Positions 35,386 to 45,139 of a DNA stretch of 64,000 nt are shown here, one piece after another. This DNA is from Pseudomonas sp. DC1.2 (GTDB lineage Bacteria > Pseudomonadota > Gammaproteobacteria > Pseudomonadales > Pseudomonadaceae). The notes under the pieces are model-generated. The model saw only the letters and a program-made list of their open reading frames with translations. It did no database searches and was not told the DNA's origin. The first letter of the stretch is position 1, and every line of letters begins with the position of its first letter. Location: contig NZ_CP133782.1 in the NCBI RefSeq assembly GCF_034351645.1, forward strand, positions 1,865,001-1,929,000, read 5' to 3'. The translations under genes were made by a program, and so were the position numbers.

Positions 35386-36294
35386 GTGATTACTTCCCGA
35401 CTTCGTACCCTGCGTGACCATATTCGTTGGGCCGTCAGCCGCTTCCATGGGGAGGATCTGTTTTTCGGTCATGGCACCGACAACGCCTGGGACGAAGCCC
35501 GTCAGTTGGTGTTGGGGGCCTTGCACCTGCCGTGGGAAATAGCGGACAGCTACCTCGACTGCAACCTGGAAGATGACGAACTGGTCAATCTGCAACGTTT
35601 GCTCAAACGCCGCATCGAAGAGCGCATTCCCACCGCTTACCTATTGGGCGAAGCTTGGTTCTGCGGCATGTCGTTCATTGTCGACGAGCGCGTTCTGATC
35701 CCTCGGTCACCGATTGGCGAACTGATTGAAAAGCGTTTTGAACCCTGGTTAGGCACCGAGCCTGCACGCATTCTCGACCTCTGCACCGGTTCTGGCTGCA
35801 TCGGTATTGCCTGTGCTTTTGAGTTCCAGAACGCCGAGGTTGTGCTGGCGGACCTGTCGTTCGAAGCGCTGGAAGTGGCTAACCAGAACATTGAGCGTCA
35901 TGGTGTCGATGAGCGGGTGTACACCGTTCAAGGGGATGGCTTTGATGGCTTGCCGGGTCAGCGTTTCGACCTGATCGTGTCGAACCCACCCTACGTCGAT
36001 GCGGAAGATTTCGCCGACATGCCGGACGAATATCAACACGAGCCGGAGCTGGGCCTGGCCTGCGGCGATGATGGCTTGAACCTGGTGCGGCGCATGCTCG
36101 CCGAAGCGGCGGATCACCTGACAGAGAAGGGGTTGTTGATCATCGAGGTGGGCAACAGCCAGGTTCACGTTGAAGCGCTGTACCCGGAAGTCGATTTCGC
36201 CTGGCTTGATTTTGAGCGGGGCGGGCATGGCGTGTTCATGCTGACCGCCGAACAGTGTCGCGAACATCAAGCGGTGTTCGCTTCCCGCGCCTGA
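35386..36294 (+). CDS. prmB: 50S ribosomal protein L3 N5-glutamine methyltransferase
   Basis: Methylates a glutamine of ribosomal protein L3 using S-adenosylmethionine. It uses a GTG start at 35386 after TGGAG, and a TAGAAT -10 box lies at about 35350. The 302 residues have a helical N-terminal domain, the SAM motif [13 protein letters not shown] near 128 and the glutamine-binding NPPYVD near 203, the hallmark of PrmA/B/C-type enzymes. N-terminal [20 protein letters not shown] identifies PrmB rather than PrmC. Confidence 0.95.
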   Translation: MITSRLRTLRDHIRWAVSRFHGEDLFFGHGTDNAWDEARQLVLGALHLPWEIADSYLDCNLEDDELVNLQRLLKRRIEERIPTAYLLGEAWFCGMSFIVDERVLIPRSPIGELIEKRFEPWLGTEPARILDLCTGSGCIGIACAFEFQNAEVVLADLSFEALEVANQNIERHGVDERVYTVQGDGFDGLPGQRFDLIVSNPPYVDAEDFADMPDEYQHEPELGLACGDDGLNLVRRMLAEAADHLTEKGLLIIEVGNSQVHVEALYPEVDFAWLDFERGGHGVFMLTAEQCREHQAVFASRA

Positions 36295-36305
36295 CTTGCA
36301 CGACC

Positions 36306-36335
36306 ATTCTCATGCGGCGCGTGGGAATGGTTCGC
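36306..36335 (+). terminator. Hairpin between convergent prmB and hypothetical gene
   Basis: ACCATTCTCATGC / GCGTGGGAATGGT pair with two G-T matches; no T-run. It is the only visible barrier between the two convergent genes. Confidence 0.45.
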
Positions 36336-37126
36336 TAGCGGTGTGTTGCAATCCAGATCAACAACCCCGCCTGGAACACCGCAAACGCCACCAGACAGGA
36401 AATAGTAAAGCGTAACCCGGCGTCTTCGCGCTTGTACTTGCTGACCTTCTCTTCGTGTTTCTTCAGTTTGACTTCCTGCTCTGCCAGGTTCTGCTCTGCT
36501 TGTTGCAGCATCTGCGCGGCTTCGAGAATTTCCACCACTTGCAGCTTTTCAGTGTTCCATTCACTCAGCAGGTCGCCGACCTGCACTTCTTTGACGCTGC
36601 CCTTCAAGTGCTGTGGGTCGGCGTATACCACTTCAAAACCGTGGGCGCGTAAAAAGTGATCGCGGCGCAGCCGTGTGTCTTCGTTCAGCGCATCCTTGTT
36701 GTTCAGGTCGCTGCCGTCGACGGTGTAGTGGGGCCAGTGCTTTTTCGCCCATCTGATGCCTTGAGCAGCCATGAAGCGGCCGATACCGCGGTTTAACGGT
36801 TCTATCTGCAAACCGCTGTCGGGTCCAAAGCGAACACGCTGGGTGGTGTGATCGACCCATACGTCGAGATGATTTTGTTCCTTGCGCACACGCTGGGCCG
36901 GCAGCTTGATGGTCAAGCGCATCAGGCTCTGCTCCTTGCCGTTGCGTTCGGCGTAACCGAACTCGACAAAGCGCAATGGCCTTGCGCCGGTGTTGCGGTC
37001 AGTCTGCAACGGCGCCAAGCGGAGCATCTTGTGGTGCTCGGCGTGTACATCCGCCCACGGCAATTCTACCGCTGGCGGTGCGTCAGTTTCAGCGGTGGTC
37101 TCGGGTGAAGTCTGGGTATCGGTCAT
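36335..37126 (-). CDS. Hypothetical protein with coiled coil and C-terminal membrane anchor
   Basis: A 263-residue protein that I cannot name. The N-terminus is acidic and Thr-rich. Residues about 30-185 look globular, with repeated Arg/Lys and many aromatic positions. The heptad-rich stretch of about 195-235 (ILEAAQMLQQAEQNLAEQEV and on) predicts a coiled coil, and about 240-260 is a single hydrophobic helix ending in WIATHR. This suggests a tail-anchored protein with its bulk in the cytoplasm. It stands alone on the minus strand. Confidence 0.7.
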   Translation of the reverse strand: MTDTQTSPETTAETDAPPAVELPWADVHAEHHKMLRLAPLQTDRNTGARPLRFVEFGYAERNGKEQSLMRLTIKLPAQRVRKEQNHLDVWVDHTTQRVRFGPDSGLQIEPLNRGIGRFMAAQGIRWAKKHWPHYTVDGSDLNNKDALNEDTRLRRDHFLRAHGFEVVYADPQHLKGSVKEVQVGDLLSEWNTEKLQVVEILEAAQMLQQAEQNLAEQEVKLKKHEEKVSKYKREDAGLRFTISCLVAFAVFQAGLLIWIATHR

Positions 37127-37225
37127 AACGGCGAGGTCCTGTCCAAGCGCTGTTTGTCGCCAGTCATAGCGCTGGCGACAAAGGCTTATCGGCCGTTTAC
37201 TTCAGGACTGGAGTGCAAACAGCGC

Positions 37226-38191
37226 TTAGAGGGCTTGAAGTCCGTCAATAAAGCTAATGATTTGCGTGCCAAGTTCAAAGGCCAAAGGCAGATTCGGGTT
37301 CTTATAGGACGCCAATTGCAGTTTCACGTCGTTGGGCACAATGCGCATGACGTGGTTCATGCCTTCAATTACCGTCAGCACCGCATCGGGTTTGGCCGCC
37401 TTGAGCATTTTTGCATCATCGACCCCCACTTGAATGTCGTTGCTGCCCTGAATGATCAGCGCCGGCATTTTCAGCTTGGCGAAGGCCGCTGCCGGGTCTT
37501 GGCGGAACAGTGAAATCAGGTAAGGCTGCACACTGGGGCGGAAGATTACCTCCAATGGAGACGGCACATTGTCGTCGGTGTGCCCGGCCTTGAGGCTGTC
37601 GAGCAGTTCGTTGCTGCGTAACATCAGCGGCGCCGGCAGGCTATTGCTCAATTGCTGGCGTAGCACCTGGTCGATCGGCCGGGCGCTGCCGGACAGGGAA
37701 ATCACGGCGGCCGCCTCCATGCTCGGTGCCGCCAAGGTGGCAATCAAGGCGCCTTCGCTGTGGCCCAGCACAATGAGTTGGCCCAGCCGCGGGTCGGCTT
37801 TGAGTTTCTGGCCCCAGGCTACCGCGTCGGCGACATAGGCTTCCACTGACAGATTGCGCTCGTCAGGGGTGGCTGCAAGGCTCGCCGCTACGCCGCGCTT
37901 GTCGTAACGCACACTGGCGATGTTGTGTTTGGCCAATACCCACGCCAGCCGTTTGAGGCTGTCATTGCGTCCGCCGTCGGGATTGTTTCCGTCACGATCT
38001 GTAGGACCCGAGCCAGAAATGATCAGGACAACCGGTACCGGCGTGTCGGACTTGGGTAACAGCAACGAGCCGAAAAGCTCGCCGCTGCCCGTGTCCAGGC
38101 TGATCGGACGTTGTAGGACGGTGGCTTGGGCCACGTTGCAAAGGAGGCCGGTAAACAGGGTAAGGCTCAAGACTAGAACTCGCAGCATCAT
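37226..38191 (-). CDS. Secreted alpha/beta hydrolase
   Basis: An alpha/beta hydrolase with a signal peptide (about 1-23, ending NVAQA) and 321 residues from the double Met start; either Met is possible. The nucleophile elbow is GHSEGAL near residue 148, and a final HVMR in GMNHVMRIVP supplies the catalytic His. IISGSGPTDRDGNNPDGGRND forms the oxyanion region with a family-typical spacing. The exported localisation suggests peptidase- or esterase-like activity in the periplasm. Confidence 0.85.
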   Translation of the reverse strand: MMLRVLVLSLTLFTGLLCNVAQATVLQRPISLDTGSGELFGSLLLPKSDTPVPVVLIISGSGPTDRDGNNPDGGRNDSLKRLAWVLAKHNIASVRYDKRGVAASLAATPDERNLSVEAYVADAVAWGQKLKADPRLGQLIVLGHSEGALIATLAAPSMEAAAVISLSGSARPIDQVLRQQLSNSLPAPLMLRSNELLDSLKAGHTDDNVPSPLEVIFRPSVQPYLISLFRQDPAAAFAKLKMPALIIQGSNDIQVGVDDAKMLKAAKPDAVLTVIEGMNHVMRIVPNDVKLQLASYKNPNLPLAFELGTQIISFIDGLQAL

Positions 38192-38320
38192 CACGCCATC
38201 ATTAAAAGGTTGCCGGTTGGACTCGCACGCACCCATAAGGTTCGAGGATGAACTACTGGGGTAGCCTGCGTATACTGACGCGCATTACGTATTCAGGTTC
38301 GATTTCACGGAGCGTCCCGC

Positions 38321-39412
38321 ATGTCCGGCAATACCTACGGCAAGCTGTTCACTGTCACCACCGCCGGCGAAAGCCATGGTCCGGCGTTGGTCGCTATTGT
38401 CGACGGCTGCCCTCCGGGCCTGGAGATTTCCCTTGAGGATCTGCAGCGTGACCTGGACCGTCGTAAACCCGGCACCAGTCGTCACACCACCCAGCGACAG
38501 GAAGCCGACGAAGTCGAAATCCTCTCTGGGGTGTTCGAAGGTCGTACCACCGGTTGCGCCATTGGCCTGTTGATTCGCAACACTGACCAGAAGTCCAAGG
38601 ACTACTCGGCGATCAAAGACGTGTTCCGCCCGGCCCACGCCGACTACACCTACCACCACAAATACGGCGAGCGCGATTACCGCGGCGGCGGTCGCAGTTC
38701 TGCGCGCGAAACCGCTATGCGCGTGGCGGCCGGAGCCATTGCAAAAAAATACCTGGCCAGCCAGGGCATAGTCATTCGCGGTTACATGAGCCAGCTCGGT
38801 CCGATAGACATCCCGTTCAAGACCTGGGATTCGGTCGAAGAGAACGCTTTCTTCTGCCCGGATCCGGCTAAAGTGCCGGAGCTGGAAGCCTATATGGATC
38901 AACTGCGACGCGACCAGGACTCGGTTGGCGCGAAGATTACCGTGGTGGCCGAAGGCGTAATGCCGGGCCTCGGCGAACCGATATTCGACCGACTGGACGC
39001 TGAGTTGGCCCATGCGCTGATGAGCATCAACGCGGTCAAAGGCGTGGAAATTGGCGCCGGTTTCGCCAGCGTTGCCCAACGCGGGACTGAACACCGCGAT
39101 GAAATGACCCCGCAAGGGTTCCTCAGTAACAACGCGGGCGGCATTTTGGGCGGCATTTCCTCCGGTCAGCCCATCGTTGCGCACCTGGCGCTAAAGCCGA
39201 CTTCCAGCATCACTACCCCGGGCCGTTCGATTGATGTTCATGGCAACCCGGTGGACGTTATCACCAAGGGCCGTCACGACCCGTGTGTCGGCATTCGTGC
39301 CACGCCGATTGCCGAGGCGATGATGGCCATCGTGCTGATGGATCACCTGTTGCGTCATCGTGGACAGAACGCCGACGTGCGCGTGAGCACTCCGGTGCTG
39401 GGTCAGCTTTAA
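38321..39412 (+). CDS. aroC: Chorismate synthase
   Basis: Makes chorismate from EPSP, the last step of the shikimate pathway, with reduced FMN. It has 363 residues starting [20 protein letters not shown], the invariant N-terminus. Other family signatures are [31 protein letters not shown] (the FMN-binding Arg pair region) and [18 protein letters not shown]. The length is standard. The MFS gene follows after 28 bases and could be on the same transcript. Confidence 0.97.
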   Translation: MSGNTYGKLFTVTTAGESHGPALVAIVDGCPPGLEISLEDLQRDLDRRKPGTSRHTTQRQEADEVEILSGVFEGRTTGCAIGLLIRNTDQKSKDYSAIKDVFRPAHADYTYHHKYGERDYRGGGRSSARETAMRVAAGAIAKKYLASQGIVIRGYMSQLGPIDIPFKTWDSVEENAFFCPDPAKVPELEAYMDQLRRDQDSVGAKITVVAEGVMPGLGEPIFDRLDAELAHALMSINAVKGVEIGAGFASVAQRGTEHRDEMTPQGFLSNNAGGILGGISSGQPIVAHLALKPTSSITTPGRSIDVHGNPVDVITKGRHDPCVGIRATPIAEAMMAIVLMDHLLRHRGQNADVRVSTPVLGQL

Positions 39413-39440
39413 TGGCTGACCTCAACGCTGTCGGGGTCTG

Positions 39441-40592
39441 ATGACGTTGGCAGCGCTCCCGTACTGGCGGCTCTCCAGTTTCTATTTGTTCTATTTCGCT
39501 TTGCTCGGATCGACGGCGCCGTTTCTGGCGCTGTACTTCGATCATCTGGGGTTTTCCAGTGCGCGCATCGGTGAACTGGTGGCGATCCCCATGCTAATGC
39601 GCTGTATCGCGCCCAACCTCTGGGGCTGGCTTGGCGACTACACCGGCCGGAGGCTGGCCATCGTGCGGGTGGGCGCGGTCTGCACGCTGCTGACGTTTTC
39701 GCTAATTTTCGTCAGCAAAACCTACGCTTGGCTGGCCATGGTCATGGCCTTGCACGCGTTCTTCTGGCACGCGGTATTGCCACAGTTCGAAGTCATCACC
39801 CTGGCTCACCTCAAAGGTCAGACGTCGCGTTACAGTCAGATTCGTCTGTGGGGTTCCATCGGCTTCATCATCACCGTGGTCGCGCTCGGCCGGGTGTTCG
39901 AATGGATAAGCCTGGATGCCTACCCCGTTGTGCTGGTGCTAATCATGGCCGGGATTGTCGTTAGCAGTGTGTGGGTGCCGAATGCACAACCGGTTCAGAG
40001 TGAGCGAGTGACGGCCGAGGGCTTCCTCACGCAATTGCGCAGCCCTGGCGTGCTCGCGTTCTATGGATGCGTGGCGTTGATGCAGATGAGCCATGGTCCT
40101 TACTACACTTTTTTGACCTTGCACCTTGAACGCCTTGGTTACAGCCGTGGTGTGATCGGTATGCTTTGGGCGGTGGGCGTGGTCGCCGAAGTGTTGATGT
40201 TCTTGGCCATGAGCAAAATTCTTGCGCGCTTCTCGGTGCGCCGGGTGCTGATGGCGAGTTTCCTGCTGGCGGCCCTGCGTTGGCTGCTGCTGGGCTCCTT
40301 CGCTGAAAGCTTGTGGGTGCTACTGTTCGCGCAAGTGTTGCACGCGGCAACCTTCGGTAGCTTTCACGCGGCTGCCATCCAGTTCGTGCAACGTAGTTTC
40401 GGTGCCCGTCAGCAAGGCCAGGGCCAAGCGCTCTATGCGGCACTGGCTGGCACCGGCGGCGCACTGGGCGCGTTGTATTCCGGCTACAGCTGGAACGCCC
40501 TCGGCGCCACATTGACCTTTAGTATTGCCAGCCTCGCAGCTTTTGCAGCTGCCATTATCATTGCCACACGAATGCAAGAGGACCGGCCATGA
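39441..40592 (+). CDS. MFS transporter, phenylpropionate-permease-like (PPP family)
   Basis: A 383-residue 12-helix carrier. The N-terminus YWRLSSFYLFYFALLGSTAP is typical of the HcaT/YwbF-like PPP branch of the major facilitator superfamily. The MFS loop motif GDYTGRR follows helix 2. Its stop overlaps the mtnB start by four bases (ATGA), so it is coupled to the methionine salvage genes. A role in moving a salvage intermediate or methylthio compound is a reasonable inference, not proven. Confidence 0.88.
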   Translation: MTLAALPYWRLSSFYLFYFALLGSTAPFLALYFDHLGFSSARIGELVAIPMLMRCIAPNLWGWLGDYTGRRLAIVRVGAVCTLLTFSLIFVSKTYAWLAMVMALHAFFWHAVLPQFEVITLAHLKGQTSRYSQIRLWGSIGFIITVVALGRVFEWISLDAYPVVLVLIMAGIVVSSVWVPNAQPVQSERVTAEGFLTQLRSPGVLAFYGCVALMQMSHGPYYTFLTLHLERLGYSRGVIGMLWAVGVVAEVLMFLAMSKILARFSVRRVLMASFLLAALRWLLLGSFAESLWVLLFAQVLHAATFGSFHAAAIQFVQRSFGARQQGQGQALYAALAGTGGALGALYSGYSWNALGATLTFSIASLAAFAAAIIIATRMQEDRP

Positions 40593-41209
40593 GCCTTACC
40601 CGTGAACACCTCGCCCAGGAAATCATCGATGCCGGGCGTTTTTTGTATGGCCGCGGCTGGTCGCCGGCCACTAGCAGCAACTATTCGACTCGCCTGTCGC
40701 CCACCGAAGCGTTGCTGACGGTGTCCGGCAAGCACAAAGGTCAGTTGGGCCCCGACGATGTGCTCGCCACCGACTTGTCCGGCAACAGCCTCGAACCGGG
40801 TAAAAAACCGTCCGCCGAAACCCTGTTGCACACGCAGCTCTATGGCTGGCGCTCGGAGATCGGCGCTGTGTTGCACACTCATTCGGTCAATGCCACGGTG
40901 TTGTCGCGCCTGACGCCAGAAGACTTCATTGAGTTCGAAGACTACGAGCTGCAAAAAGCGTTCAGTGGGGTCTCGACGCATGAGTCCAGGGTCCGTGTGC
41001 CGATTTTCGACAATGATCAAGACATTGCACGCCTGGCGGCCAAGGTGCAGCCTTGGCTGAACGCTCACCCTGACTGCGTCGGCTATTTGATTCGCGGCCA
41101 CGGCCTTTATACCTGGGGCGCACGGATGAGCGATGCGCTGCGGCAGATCGAGGCCTTTGAGTTTTTATTCGAGTGCGAACTCAAGATGCGTAGCGTATTG
41201 AACCGTTAA
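40589..41209 (+). CDS. mtnB: Methylthioribulose-1-phosphate dehydratase
   Basis: Dehydrates methylthioribulose-1-phosphate in the methionine salvage pathway. The 206 residues belong to the class II aldolase/adducin fold; zinc ligands are visible in VLHTHSVNATVL near 95 and in LIRGHGLYTWG near 168. TSSNYSTRLSPTEALLTVSGKHKG marks the N-terminal phosphate-binding region in two pieces. It is first in the set mtnB-mtnD-mtnC and overlaps the MFS gene. Confidence 0.95.
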   Translation: MSLTREHLAQEIIDAGRFLYGRGWSPATSSNYSTRLSPTEALLTVSGKHKGQLGPDDVLATDLSGNSLEPGKKPSAETLLHTQLYGWRSEIGAVLHTHSVNATVLSRLTPEDFIEFEDYELQKAFSGVSTHESRVRVPIFDNDQDIARLAAKVQPWLNAHPDCVGYLIRGHGLYTWGARMSDALRQIEAFEFLFECELKMRSVLNR

Positions 41210-41309
41210 GGCTTACTTCACCCGAAGCCGCCTAACCGCCTGATGAAACGTGTTGCCTGACCGGCTTGTAAAAAGCTGGAAGGTGCCGCTGATACCGAGG
41301 AATTGCCCC

Positions 41310-41855
41310 ATGAGCAGCCTGTCCGTTTATCACATCTCCAGCCCTGAAATACCGAACAAGGTCCTGACCCACTTCGAAGACATTGCCTCGACGCTATTCG
41401 AGCAGGGTGTGCGTTTTGACCGTTGGCAAGCCGCGGCGAAAATCCAGCCCGGTGCCAGCCAGGAAGACGTCATCAGCGCCTATCAGGAGCAAATCGACCA
41501 GTTGATGACCGAGCGCGGTTACGTCACCGTCGACGTCATCAGCCTGAACAGCGATCACCCACAAAAAACCGAACTGCGGGCCAAGTTCCTCGATGAGCAC
41601 CGCCATGCCGAGGACGAAGTAAGATTTTTCGTCGCTGGCCGTGGGCTATTTACCCTGCACATCGGCGATTACGTCTATGCCGTACTGTGCGAGAAAAATG
41701 ACCTGATCTCGGTTCCAGCCGGCACGCCGCACTGGTTTGATATGGGCGAGCATCCGCATTTCGTCGCTATCCGCCTGTTTAATAATCCTGAAGGCTGGGT
41801 CGCCAATTTTACCGGCGAAGACATTGCCAATCGCTTCCCGCGCCTGGAGGACTGA
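41310..41855 (+). CDS. mtnD: Acireductone dioxygenase
   Basis: A cupin dioxygenase that opens acireductone to the keto acid precursor of methionine; the metal (Fe or Ni) decides the product. Start [15 protein letters not shown] gives 181 residues. The metal ligands are two His and a Glu in [13 protein letters not shown] and a further His in GTPHWFDMG. It lies 100 bases after mtnB and four bases before mtnC. Confidence 0.96.
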   Translation: MSSLSVYHISSPEIPNKVLTHFEDIASTLFEQGVRFDRWQAAAKIQPGASQEDVISAYQEQIDQLMTERGYVTVDVISLNSDHPQKTELRAKFLDEHRHAEDEVRFFVAGRGLFTLHIGDYVYAVLCEKNDLISVPAGTPHWFDMGEHPHFVAIRLFNNPEGWVANFTGEDIANRFPRLED

Positions 41856-41859
41856 GCCG

Positions 41860-42543
41860 ATGCCGATTAAAGTGATCTTGACCGACATTGAAGGCACCAC
41901 CAGCGCGGTGAGTTTTGTATTCGACGTGCTGTTCCCGTATGCCGCCAAACACTTGCCGGACTTTGTTCGCCAGCACGCCGCGAGAAAGGATGTCGCCGAG
42001 CAACTGGACGCCGTGCGTCGCGACAGCAATGAGGTAGGCGCTGACGTCGAGCGAGTCATCGAGATCTTGCTGAGCTGGATCGGCGAAGACCGCAAGGCCA
42101 CGCCGCTCAAAGCGTTGCAAGGCATGGTCTGGGAGCAGGGCTACTCGGCCGGTCAGTTGAAAGGCCACGTTTACCCGGACGCCGTTGACGCGCTCAAGCA
42201 TTGGCACCAAGACGGCTATCAACTGTTTGTTTATTCCTCGGGCTCTATCCAAGCCCAAAAACTGATCTTTGGCTGCTCGCAGGCGGGTGATTTGTCAGCG
42301 CTGTTCAGCGGTTATTTCGACACCACCTCAGGGCCAAAACGGGACGTGCAGTCCTATCAGCGGATTGCCCAGGCTATTGGCGTCGAACCGTCGCAGATTC
42401 TGTTTCTGTCCGACATCGTTGAAGAGCTGGACGCGGCCCAGGGCGCCGCAATGGCCACCTGTGGACTGGCTCGTGAGGCCGGGGCGCTTAAAGGTCATGT
42501 GACCGTGGACAGTTTCGCTCGGATAAATCCTTCAGCCTTCTGA
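41860..42543 (+). CDS. mtnC: Acireductone synthase (enolase-phosphatase)
   Basis: A HAD-family enolase-phosphatase that produces acireductone from DK-MTP-1-P. Translation starts at [20 protein letters not shown], with the HAD motif I as [23 protein letters not shown] and [12 protein letters not shown] carry the later HAD motifs. The 227-residue length is typical. It is the last of the mtnBDC set. The remaining salvage genes (mtnA, mtnP) are not in the window. Confidence 0.96.
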   Translation: MPIKVILTDIEGTTSAVSFVFDVLFPYAAKHLPDFVRQHAARKDVAEQLDAVRRDSNEVGADVERVIEILLSWIGEDRKATPLKALQGMVWEQGYSAGQLKGHVYPDAVDALKHWHQDGYQLFVYSSGSIQAQKLIFGCSQAGDLSALFSGYFDTTSGPKRDVQSYQRIAQAIGVEPSQILFLSDIVEELDAAQGAAMATCGLAREAGALKGHVTVDSFARINPSAF

Positions 42544-42755
42544 CCGTCTTCGCCGATCTTCAGGTAGTCCAAGGCCACGCTTTTGTAGGACTTGTAGGAT
42601 TTTGCCTGTCGGTCGGTCAGCCATGACTGATTCGGCCCGGCGCTCTTGTTTAATCTCTTACCTGTGTAACTCTTTTAATTCGAACCGCAGCCTGCCGCCG
42701 TCGCCATGACGATCGGCATTTTTGCGCACTATTCGGGTAGGGAGAGCAGGTAAAA

Positions 42756-42989
42756 ATGAGAGCGGAAAAACGACCGCGTGGCGACTCGGCGGGCAAACCG
42801 TTGAGTGAAAAAGAACTGGAGATTCTGCGTTGGGCAAAGGCTGGAAAAACAGTGTGGGAGATCAGCATAATCCGCGCCATTTCAGAGGCTACGGTGAAAT
42901 TCCACCTGAGCAACATCTATAGCAAACTTCAGGTCAGCAACCGGGCGCAGGCGGTCGGTGAAGCGGTCAACCGTGGCTTACTGCGCTGA
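42756..42989 (+). CDS. Stand-alone LuxR/GerE-type HTH protein
   Basis: A 77-residue protein made almost only of a LuxR-type DNA-binding domain (about residues 14-77): LSEKELEILRWAKAGKTVWEI and TVKFHLSNIYSKLQVSNRAQA, each within the domain. There is no sensory, receiver or autoinducer domain, and nothing upstream within 200 bases resembles a lost one. GGGAGAG ahead of the ATG at 42756 is a usable ribosome site, so it looks like a genuine short gene. It may bind DNA alone or pair with a full-length LuxR protein. Confidence 0.85.
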   Translation: MRAEKRPRGDSAGKPLSEKELEILRWAKAGKTVWEISIIRAISEATVKFHLSNIYSKLQVSNRAQAVGEAVNRGLLR

Positions 42990-42995
42990 AAACGT

Positions 42996-43041
42996 AATCA
43001 ATCAGGCCGCTCCAGCAAGCGCTGGTACGGCCTGATTGATT
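42996..43041. terminator. Bidirectional terminator between convergent genes
   Basis: 14-bp perfect arms (AATCAATCAGGCCG and complement) with an inner CCAGC / GCTGG stem, between the LuxR-type gene and the DUF3509 gene. Confidence 0.8.
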
Positions 43042-43057
43042 TGCAATGTCCGTTGGT

Positions 43058-43336
43058 TTATGCCGAGTGATAGGTCGGCAGGGCAAACCGTTGCTGGCTT
43101 TGCAGCATGGAGATTTGTGGCAGTTCGCTGGCCTGTTCGGCGAGGTCACGGCGAATAGCGCTGATCACCCAAGACAGTTGATCGCCTGCATGCAATTGCT
43201 GGTAAGAAATCGAGCGTTTGAAGACTTTGCCTTCGCTGCTGCGCAACGTCAGCAGGATGCCACCATCAGGTCGTGCCTGGGTGGTCACGTCGAAGTTGGA
43301 GAACAGCGAAGTAAATTTTTCCTGGATCAGGCTCAT
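43058..43336 (-). CDS. DUF3509 domain protein
   Basis: A 92-residue protein starting MSLIQEKFTSLFSNFDV. The whole length fits DUF3509, a family I know mainly from Pseudomonas: VTTQARPDGGILLTLRSSEG, VFKRSISYQQLHAGDQLSWV, and ISAIRRDLAEQ, each in order. There is no signal peptide or membrane segment. Function is unknown. The presence of this gene helps to assign the window to Pseudomonas. Confidence 0.88.
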   Translation of the reverse strand: MSLIQEKFTSLFSNFDVTTQARPDGGILLTLRSSEGKVFKRSISYQQLHAGDQLSWVISAIRRDLAEQASELPQISMLQSQQRFALPTYHSA

Positions 43337-43874
43337 GTCTATCAGCTCCGTTAGCGCTTGATTTGCAAGCATGCGGAGGTAGTTGCAGTGATTGTGCCAG
43401 CATCGAAATTAATAAAAATCTATATAAATCAATAGCTTAATTTTTAAGTCGATTTACGGTTTCGTGCAATCTGCATGAATGGCCATCGTGCATCCTGCAT
43501 TTTGCGTGGTGGTTGGTGATTGGGTGGAACCAATGACGCCGTCAGGGTTCGCGTTTTCGCAGGCATCGGCTGCGGCGACACAAAAGGGTAAACGGCGCGT
43601 GAACAGCGCCAGGCCCGCTGACGTATTTTCGGGCACAACCGCTGCCTTCCAGGTTTGTTGATCGACTCGATGATAGCTATCGCTGCCAGGGAAAATCAGG
43701 CACCGCGGTTCAAAGGATGATGGCTATGGCCCGGACAGGTATGCGCGGATGTTCACTGTCATGTGCATCGCTATTAAATCTGCCTATAACGGGTCATCAG
43801 AAAAAAGGAGGTGACAGCGGCGGGAGCGCTCGGGAAACTGTCGGCTTTCCGATTGACCGAAAGTGGAGTTGCCC
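43337..43874. other. 540-base gap without a convincing gene
   Basis: Holds an A+T-rich promoter-like tract at 43405-43445 (DUF3509 promoter, minus), three closely spaced TGCAT words at 43471-43500, and an ideal ribosome-binding sequence AAGGAGGTGA at 43805-43814. Short frames of about 60 codons on both strands lack family features or good starts. Confidence 0.5.
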
Positions 43875-44393
43875 ATGTCAGACCAGAGCCGCCAGATGAG
43901 CCCCGAAGAAGCTGCTGAATTCGCCGAACAGGTATTCAACAAAGCTCGCGAGGGTGATGCGGCCATGATGGCAGCGCTGCTGACTAAGGGCCTGCCGCCT
44001 AATCTGCGTAACCACAAGGGCGATACCTTGCTGATGCTCGCCGCTTATCACGGCCATGTGGAAACGGTGAAAGTGCTGCTGGAGCACAAGGCTGACCCGG
44101 AAATTCGCAACGATAACGGTCAGAGCCCGATTGCCGGCGCTGCGTTCAAGGGCGATCTGGCCGTGGTCACGGCGTTGGTCGAGGGTGGCGCTCAAGTGGA
44201 AGGTTCGTCGTTCGACGGTCGCACGGCGTTAATGATGGCGGCAATGTTCAACCGCGTTGAAATTGTCGACTACCTCATCAGCAAGGGCGCCGATCCGAAA
44301 GCCAAGGACGCCAACGGTGTGTCTGCGCTGGACGCCGCTAAGACCATGGGCGCTGTCGATACCACGGCGCAATTGCAGAAACTGATTGGCTGA
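43875..44393 (+). CDS. Ankyrin-repeat protein
   Basis: A 172-residue protein with about four ankyrin repeats. Visible units are KGDTLLMLAAYHGHVETVKV, NGQSPIAGAAFKGDLAVVTA, DGRTALMMAAMFNRVEIVDY and NGVSALDAAKTMGAVD, spaced near 33 residues. There is no signal peptide. Ankyrin proteins of this size accompany catalase in some pseudomonads, but no catalase gene is here, so the partner is unknown. The start at 43875 has GGAG eight bases before it. Confidence 0.88.
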   Translation: MSDQSRQMSPEEAAEFAEQVFNKAREGDAAMMAALLTKGLPPNLRNHKGDTLLMLAAYHGHVETVKVLLEHKADPEIRNDNGQSPIAGAAFKGDLAVVTALVEGGAQVEGSSFDGRTALMMAAMFNRVEIVDYLISKGADPKAKDANGVSALDAAKTMGAVDTTAQLQKLIG

Positions 44394-44537
44394 TATCGAG
44401 CCATTCAAGAGCGCGTGATATCGCTGTGGCGCGGGCCCCCATCTTCCTTGCCACCGCTTGATGCCGGGGTCCGCAATCGCGCCCTTATGCGCTATTCTTC
44501 GCGCCTTAAAAATCCCCTCGTTACAGGATCACGCCCC

Positions 44538-45068
44538 ATGAAAGCCGCACTCGTCGAACTCATCAGCAAAATCAGCTCTGGGTGCATGAGCGATGACGAA
44601 ATCCAGAAAGTGGCTGATGAAGCGGCCCAAGCCTACGCTGATCCCGAGGCTTTTCTGACGGCTAATCCGGACATCAACTACGACGATAGCTTCCCGATCC
44701 CGCTGGGTGAGTGGATCGTCGTCGGCAGCCTGCCGGAAACCGTGCTATTTCAAGCCGATACCTACATGGACCTGTTCGCCCAGCTCGTCGCCTCTTTCGG
44801 TCCCAGCGTTGATTTCAATATCAAGCCCAAGCAACTGGCCAAGACCGAATCCCTGACAGCGCTCAATCGCATCCAGGTGCAGATGGGCAGCATGAACAAG
44901 GACAATGGCGGTTATGTGCTGATGAACTTCAGCCAACTGCTCGATGATGAGCTGCAAGTCGTGCTGGTGTTTGGCAACGACGTGCCGCGTGTGCTTGAGT
45001 TATGCGCCCATGTCGGTATAGCCGCCGCGCCTTCCCTGGAAGCGCTGAAAGTGGCAATCCACGTTTAA
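44538..45068 (+). CDS. Hypothetical protein, 176 residues
   Basis: I do not recognise this acidic soluble protein. It begins MKAALVELISKISSGCMSDD; an upstream in-frame start would translate the promoter area with the GCGCTATTCTTCGCGCC tract. The middle has EWIVVGSLPETVLFQADTYM and the C-terminal half contains LMNFSQLLDDELQVVLVFGN. There are no membrane segments or recognisable catalytic motifs. It lies downstream of the ankyrin gene by about 145 bases. Confidence 0.75.
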   Translation: MKAALVELISKISSGCMSDDEIQKVADEAAQAYADPEAFLTANPDINYDDSFPIPLGEWIVVGSLPETVLFQADTYMDLFAQLVASFGPSVDFNIKPKQLAKTESLTALNRIQVQMGSMNKDNGGYVLMNFSQLLDDELQVVLVFGNDVPRVLELCAHVGIAAAPSLEALKVAIHV

Positions 45069-45139
45069 TGTAATAAAACGGAACCCTTGCCAAGGCCTAC
45101 TATCCTAAGAGTGGAAATCACTATCTTGGGAGCGACACC

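Noticed and set aside
38285..39184. A 299-codon minus-strand frame opposite aroC.
   Set aside because: Antisense shadow of a highly conserved gene.
43479..43661. Sixty-codon frames on both strands upstream of the ankyrin gene.
   Set aside because: Mutually overlapping, no ribosome site or conserved features that I can see.
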